Assembly (NCBI GenBank): GCA_041655595.1
Contig: JBBAFB010000084.1
Location: 1-9,740 of the forward strand
Source of the DNA: JBBAFB01 sp041655595
Lineage (GTDB): Bacteria; Bacillota; DULZ01
DNA length: 9,740 nt
Direction of reading: 5' to 3'
Shown piece by piece: positions 6,956 to 9,740 of this stretch (the stretch's first letter is position 1; the number at the start of each line of letters is the position of its first letter). The notes beneath the pieces are model-generated. The model saw nothing but the letters and a program-made list of their open reading frames with translations, ran no database searches and was not told the DNA's origin. The translations under genes were made by a program, and so were the position numbers.

Positions 6956-7103
6956 AGATACTGTTGTAGGTTCCTACTCAAATGTCATTCTGAGCGTAGC
7001 GAAGAATCTCCTTATAAGAAATACATGCAAATAACTCCAAAGGAATACATTCAAAAACAACCGCTTGATAACTGCTTGACTAAGGCATATTTCTACTTTC
7101 TAC
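6929..7103. repeat. Possible compound non-coding element bounded by 14-bp inverted repeats
   Basis: GTAGAAAGTAGAAA (6929-6942) and TTTCTACTTTCTAC (7090-7103) are perfect inverted repeats enclosing about 147 bp with no convincing gene. Inside are a short palindrome GTAGG-TT-CCTAC (6966-6977) and the dispersed hairpin repeat at 6984-7010. Size and structure are like a miniature inverted-repeat element, but the ends are low complexity and no target-site duplication is evident, so mobility is not shown. Together with 7104-7152, where I see nothing recognisable, this fills the spacer between ligA and the gat promoter. Confidence 0.35.
6984..7010. repeat. Widespread short hairpin repeat (GTCATTCTGAGCG... 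type)
   Basis: The 27 bases begin GTCATTCTGAGCGTAGC and end GAAGAATCTC, matching a dispersed extragenic repeat known from many unrelated bacterial genomes; its accidental translation gives the often mis-annotated peptide CHSERSEES, which appears here too. It folds as ATTCT (6987-6991) with AGAAT (7003-7007), a symmetric GA/GA internal loop, then GC/GC around a GTA loop. The GA/GA pairs are in the orientation that forms stacked sheared G-A pairs. Function is not established. Confidence 0.65.
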
Positions 7104-7152
7104 CGACCCTAGATTAACACTCAAAAGTCTTCAGCCTTGTTCTTTCCGTTCC

Positions 7153-7188
7153 TTGCAAGTGAAAGGTCTATTTGATATAATTTTTATG
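7153..7188 (+). promoter_or_regulatory. SigA-type promoter of the gatCAB operon
   Basis: TTGCAA (7153-7158) and a perfect TATAAT (7176-7181) are separated by exactly 17 bp, giving a predicted transcription start near 7188 and a leader of about 40 bases. The leader is too short for a T-box, so constitutive expression is likely. The -35 lies within an 8-bp palindrome CTTGCAAG (7152-7159), which may be chance. Confidence 0.8.
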
Positions 7189-7211
7189 GCTTTTATTGGC
7201 AAATATAAATT

Positions 7212-7220
7212 GGAAAGGGG
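7212..7220 (+). promoter_or_regulatory. Ribosome binding site deciding the gatC start
   Basis: GGAAAGGGG ends 7 bases before the ATG at 7228. The reading frame stays open upstream to a TTG at 7153, but that triplet is the -35 box of the promoter and lies before the transcription start, so 7228 is the start. Confidence 0.8.
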
Positions 7221-7227
7221 TATTAAC

Positions 7228-7509
7228 ATGGTTACAAAAGAAGAAATAAGTGAGCTGGCTTTTGCTGCTCGTTTAAAATTAAATGAAGAAGAAGCAAGTA
7301 ATTTTGCTCTGAGGCTTTCGGATTTGCTCAATTTAATGGAGGAGGATTTAGCAAAGGATTTATCAGAGGTTAAGCCCTTTGCCTTTGTACATAACATTAG
7401 CAACGCTTTTCGTGAGGATGAAATAAAAAAGAGTTTGGATCAGGAAGCGGTATTGGCCAATGCACCCCTTGCTCAAGATGGCCAATTTCTTGTTCCTCGG
7501 ATTATTTAA
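7228..7509 (+). CDS. gatC: Asp/Glu-tRNA amidotransferase subunit C
   Basis: Small subunit of the GatCAB amidotransferase, which wraps around GatA and GatB and stabilises the complex that converts Glu-tRNA(Gln) to Gln-tRNA(Gln) and/or Asp-tRNA(Asn) to Asn-tRNA(Asn). The 93-residue product has the family size and pattern: an N-terminal helix pair (VTKEEISELAFAARLKLNEE), a FREDE turn (61-65) and the conserved end ALANAP-LAQDGQFLVPRII. The central VKPFAFVHNISNAFRED corresponds to the usual ExVxPxxHxxxxxNVxRxD segment. It is the first gene of the operon, 15 bp before gatA. In many Bacillota a CamS-like lipoprotein gene stands between ligA and gatC; here only repeats do. Confidence 0.95.
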   Translation: MVTKEEISELAFAARLKLNEEEASNFALRLSDLLNLMEEDLAKDLSEVKPFAFVHNISNAFREDEIKKSLDQEAVLANAPLAQDGQFLVPRII

Positions 7510-7511
7510 AT

Positions 7512-7520
7512 AGGGGTGAT
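7512..7520 (+). promoter_or_regulatory. Ribosome binding site deciding the gatA start
   Basis: AGGGGTGAT is a near-complete match to the anti-Shine-Dalgarno complement AGGAGGTGAT. The GTG at 7516-7518, which would add three residues, lies inside it, so the ATG at 7525 is the start. Confidence 0.8.
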
Positions 7521-7524
7521 ATTA

Positions 7525-8994
7525 ATGAAATTGAATGATAAGACGGTTTATGAACTACATCAACTATTAGCAAAAAGGGAGGTTTCTGTTGCGGAGATAG
7601 TTACAGCTTATCGGAGACAAACAGAAGCCTTAGAACCGGAAATAAATGCTTTTATCCACTTTGACGGTGAAAACGTGCTGCGCAAGGCCAAGGAGCTGGA
7701 TGATGAACTGGCCGGAGGTAAGGAACTGACACCTTTAACAGGTATTCCCATTGGCTTGAAAGATAATATTGCTACCAAGGGTATTGCTACAACTAATGCC
7801 TCCAAAATGTTAAAGGATTATTTCCCCCCGTTTAATGCGGCGGTAGTGGATAAGCTAGTTTCCTTGGATGGCATAATGTTTGGAAAGCTAAATATGGATG
7901 AACTTGCTATGGGAACAAGTGGAGAAAATTCGGCCTTCGGTCCTACCAAAAACCCTTGGGATTTTGATAAAGTACCTGGGGGCTCTTCCAGCGGGTCGGC
8001 AGCTTCGGTAGCTTCGGGCTCAGTTCCTCTAAGTCTGGGGACAGATGCCGGCGGTTCTATTAGGCAGCCGGCGGCTTTATGTGGGGTAGTAGGCTTAAAG
8101 CCAACCTACGGTCTTGTTTCCCGTTATGGCGTGACCCCTATGGCGGCTTCCATGGATTGCGTCGGGCCCCTAGCAAGAAATGTGCGGGATTGTGCAATTC
8201 TGTTGGGTGCTCTTGCAGGTCAGGATGGAAAAGATGCCACCACGCTGGCCGCACCGAAAGTTGATTATTTAAAAGCCTTGGAAGGGGAAGTAAAAGGTTT
8301 AAGGGTAGGTGTGCCGGAAGAATATTTTGGGGATAATGTGGACGCGGAAATAAAATCACTAATTTTTAAAGCTTTGCGTCAGTTGGAAAGCATGGGAGCA
8401 TTGATAGAGGAGTTTTCGCTTCCTTACTCCCCGTTGGCGTTAACTGCATATCATTTGATAGCTCCCACTGAAATCAGCTCTAATCTGGCCCGTTTAGATG
8501 GGGTTCGTTATGGCTTTAGGGATCAGCAGGCCGAAGATGTGGAAGCCATGTTTCTCGGCTCCCGCAGTAAAGGTTTGGGCAGAGAAGCAAAGTTTAGAAC
8601 AATTCTCGGTCATTTCGCATCCGGTCCGGGACATTTTCAGGATTATTATGTTAAGGGCTTAAAAATGCGTACCTTAGTTCAGGAAGATTTTGAAAGAGCA
8701 TTTGACAGGTATGATATTTTGGTTACACCTACCTCCGGGCGGGTGGCTTGGTCTTTGAACAACGAAGATAAAAAAACCGCGGGAATCTATACCCGAGATA
8801 TTTGTACAATACCTGTTAATTTAGCAGGCCTGCCTGCCTTGTCACTGCCTTGCGGCCTGTCCGACGGGCTGCCCGTAGGTTTACAATTGATCGGCAACAA
8901 GCTGAGCGAAGCCTTGCTCTTGAAAACCGCTTACAATTTAGAACAAGCAATTGATTTCCCCAAGGAATTGAAAGGGGGTAGAAATAATGATTGA
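7525..8994 (+). CDS. gatA: Asp/Glu-tRNA amidotransferase subunit A (glutamine amidase)
   Basis: Amidase subunit that hydrolyses glutamine and sends ammonia through a tunnel to GatB. The 489-residue product carries the amidase-signature fold with the Ser-cisSer-Lys triad at K79 (PIGLKDNI), S154 (GGSSSGSAA) and S178 (TDAGGSIRQP); these positions equal those I recall for the Staphylococcus aureus enzyme. The flanking blocks KLNMDELAMGTSGENSAFGP (121-140) and GLKPTYGLVSRYGVTPMAAS (190-209) are highly conserved, and a C-terminal block (YDILVTPTS) is present. Start is the ATG at 7525. The end overlaps gatB by 8 bp, and the gatB ribosome site lies inside this gene, so production of the two subunits is coupled. 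Nothing is missing or broken. Confidence 0.98.
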   Translation: MKLNDKTVYELHQLLAKREVSVAEIVTAYRRQTEALEPEINAFIHFDGENVLRKAKELDDELAGGKELTPLTGIPIGLKDNIATKGIATTNASKMLKDYFPPFNAAVVDKLVSLDGIMFGKLNMDELAMGTSGENSAFGPTKNPWDFDKVPGGSSSGSAASVASGSVPLSLGTDAGGSIRQPAALCGVVGLKPTYGLVSRYGVTPMAASMDCVGPLARNVRDCAILLGALAGQDGKDATTLAAPKVDYLKALEGEVKGLRVGVPEEYFGDNVDAEIKSLIFKALRQLESMGALIEEFSLPYSPLALTAYHLIAPTEISSNLARLDGVRYGFRDQQAEDVEAMFLGSRSKGLGREAKFRTILGHFASGPGHFQDYYVKGLKMRTLVQEDFERAFDRYDILVTPTSGRVAWSLNNEDKKTAGIYTRDICTIPVNLAGLPALSLPCGLSDGLPVGLQLIGNKLSEALLLKTAYNLEQAIDFPKELKGGRNND

Positions 8995-9740
8995 TAGTTA
9001 TGAAGCTGTTATCGGTTTAGAGGTACATGTTGAACTGAAAACCAAGACAAAGATTTTTTGCGGCTGTACCACCGAGTTTGGAGGGGAGCCCAATACCCAT
9101 GTTTGCCCCATTTGTTTAGGTCTTCCGGGTGCCTTACCAAGACTCAACAAACAGGTGGTGGAATATGCAATTAAGACGGGCCTTGCTCTAAACGCTCAAA
9201 TTGCAGAGTACTGCAAATTTGATCGTAAAAACTATTACTATCCGGATATGCCTAAGAACTACCAGACTTCTCAGATTGATTATCCAATTATTCGCAGTGG
9301 TTATTTAGCAATCGGTCAGGGTGACCAAAAAAAGAGGATCAATATTTCCTTTGCTCATATGGAAGAAGATGCAGGTAAATTGATTCATGCCGGCGATGAT
9401 ATTACAGCAGCAGACAGTTCGTTAGTAGATTACAACAGAGCCGGGGTGCCTTTGCTTGAAATTGTATCGGCCCCGGAGCTCAGCTCTCCGGAAGAGGCTC
9501 GGGAATATATGGAGAAACTGAAAGCCATTCTGGAATACCTGGAGGTATCTGATTGTAAAATGCAGGAGGGCTCGCTGCGCTGTGATGCTAATGTTTCCGT
9601 TCGCCCTGTTGGCAGCCACAAACTGGGAACAAGGGCGGAACTAAAAAACATGAATTCCATGCGGGCCATAGAGCGGTCAATTAAATATGAGATTGAAAGA
9701 CAAATCGGGATTTTAGAACAAGGTGGTGTTCTTCAAGAAG
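8987..9740 (+). CDS. gatB: Asp/Glu-tRNA amidotransferase subunit B, 3'-truncated by window edge
   Basis: Kinase/transamidase subunit that phosphorylates the misacylated Glu- or Asp-tRNA and receives ammonia from GatA. The open frame runs without a stop to the right edge, about 251 of the usual ~475 residues, covering most of the cradle (catalytic) domain. Visible motifs: GLEVHVEL (10-17), with acidic/His residues that bind Mg2+; a cysteine set FCGC and CPICLGLPGALP (C25, C27, C40, C43) that fits the zinc-binding GatB type and is absent from the S. aureus version; FDRKNYYYPDMPKNYQTSQ; HMEEDAGK; DYNRAGVPLLEIV; MQEGSLRCDANVS; and GTRAELKNMNS. The start is ATG at 8987, with AAAGGGGG at 8971-8978. 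It overlaps the gatA stop by 8 bp. The C-terminal helical and tail (YqeY-like) domains lie beyond the window. Confidence 0.97.
   Translation, partial: MIDSYEAVIGLEVHVELKTKTKIFCGCTTEFGGEPNTHVCPICLGLPGALPRLNKQVVEYAIKTGLALNAQIAEYCKFDRKNYYYPDMPKNYQTSQIDYPIIRSGYLAIGQGDQKKRINISFAHMEEDAGKLIHAGDDITAADSSLVDYNRAGVPLLEIVSAPELSSPEEAREYMEKLKAILEYLEVSDCKMQEGSLRCDANVSVRPVGSHKLGTRAELKNMNSMRAIERSIKYEIERQIGILEQGGVLQE

Noticed and set aside
6915..7103. CRISPR-like repeat array
   Set aside because: Units are 7 bases and contiguous, with no regular spacers and no cas genes.
6908..7117. 69-codon plus-strand open frame after ligA
   Set aside because: Its translation is the polypurine repeat (GKWKVESRKWK) followed by the known spurious HSERSEES peptide; it overlaps ligA and has no real ribosome site.
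7516..7524. GTG at 7516 as the start of gatA
   Set aside because: The GTG is part of the AGGGGTGAT ribosome binding site; the ATG at 7525 has proper spacing and gives the catalytic residue numbering expected for the family.

Overview
The window is a 9.7 kb stretch of bacterial chromosome in which every gene lies on the + strand. It most resembles an anaerobic, Clostridia-type member of the Bacillota. The evidence is the pcrA-ligA-gatCAB gene order, purine-rich Shine-Dalgarno sites, frequent TTG/GTG starts, A+T-rich spacers, SigA-type promoters, use of the GatCAB route to charged tRNA, and a NapH-like polyferredoxin typical of anaerobes. Genus cannot be fixed from the sequence. A Peptococcaceae/Desulfotomaculum-like organism is my guess.

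Layout. Positions 1-1057 hold nearly all of a D-alanine--D-alanine ligase gene (ddl) cut by the left edge, closed by a hairpin-plus-T terminator that contains its stop codon. Positions 1082-1244 are a regulatory spacer with an extended -10 promoter and an 11-bp-arm inverted repeat just downstream. It drives a two-gene unit (1245-2564): a four-helix membrane polyferredoxin with two CxxxC-type motifs and two 4Fe-4S clusters, then a 140-residue single-helix membrane protein of unknown function. A perfectly palindromic terminator follows (2672-2697). Next comes the genome-maintenance pair pcrA (2740-4887) and ligA (4923-6932), 35 bp apart and probably cotranscribed.

Positions 6910-7150 are non-coding and repeat-laden: a GAAAGTA-type polypurine tract into which the end of ligA runs, a copy of a widespread short hairpin repeat (whose spurious translation reads HSERSEES), and an inverted copy of the polypurine tract. 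A very good SigA promoter (TTGCAA-17 bp-TATAAT) then starts the gatC-gatA-gatB operon, with gatB cut by the right edge.

How the genes work together. GatC, GatA and GatB form the glutamine-dependent amidotransferase that repairs mischarged Glu-tRNA(Gln) and/or Asp-tRNA(Asn). PcrA and LigA serve DNA repair and replication. Ddl makes the peptidoglycan precursor dipeptide. The only part not explained by housekeeping roles is the polyferredoxin/small membrane protein pair, which looks like a separately regulated membrane electron-transfer module with no obvious terminal enzyme next to it. I found no CRISPR array, tRNA, rRNA, insertion sequence transposase or phage gene.
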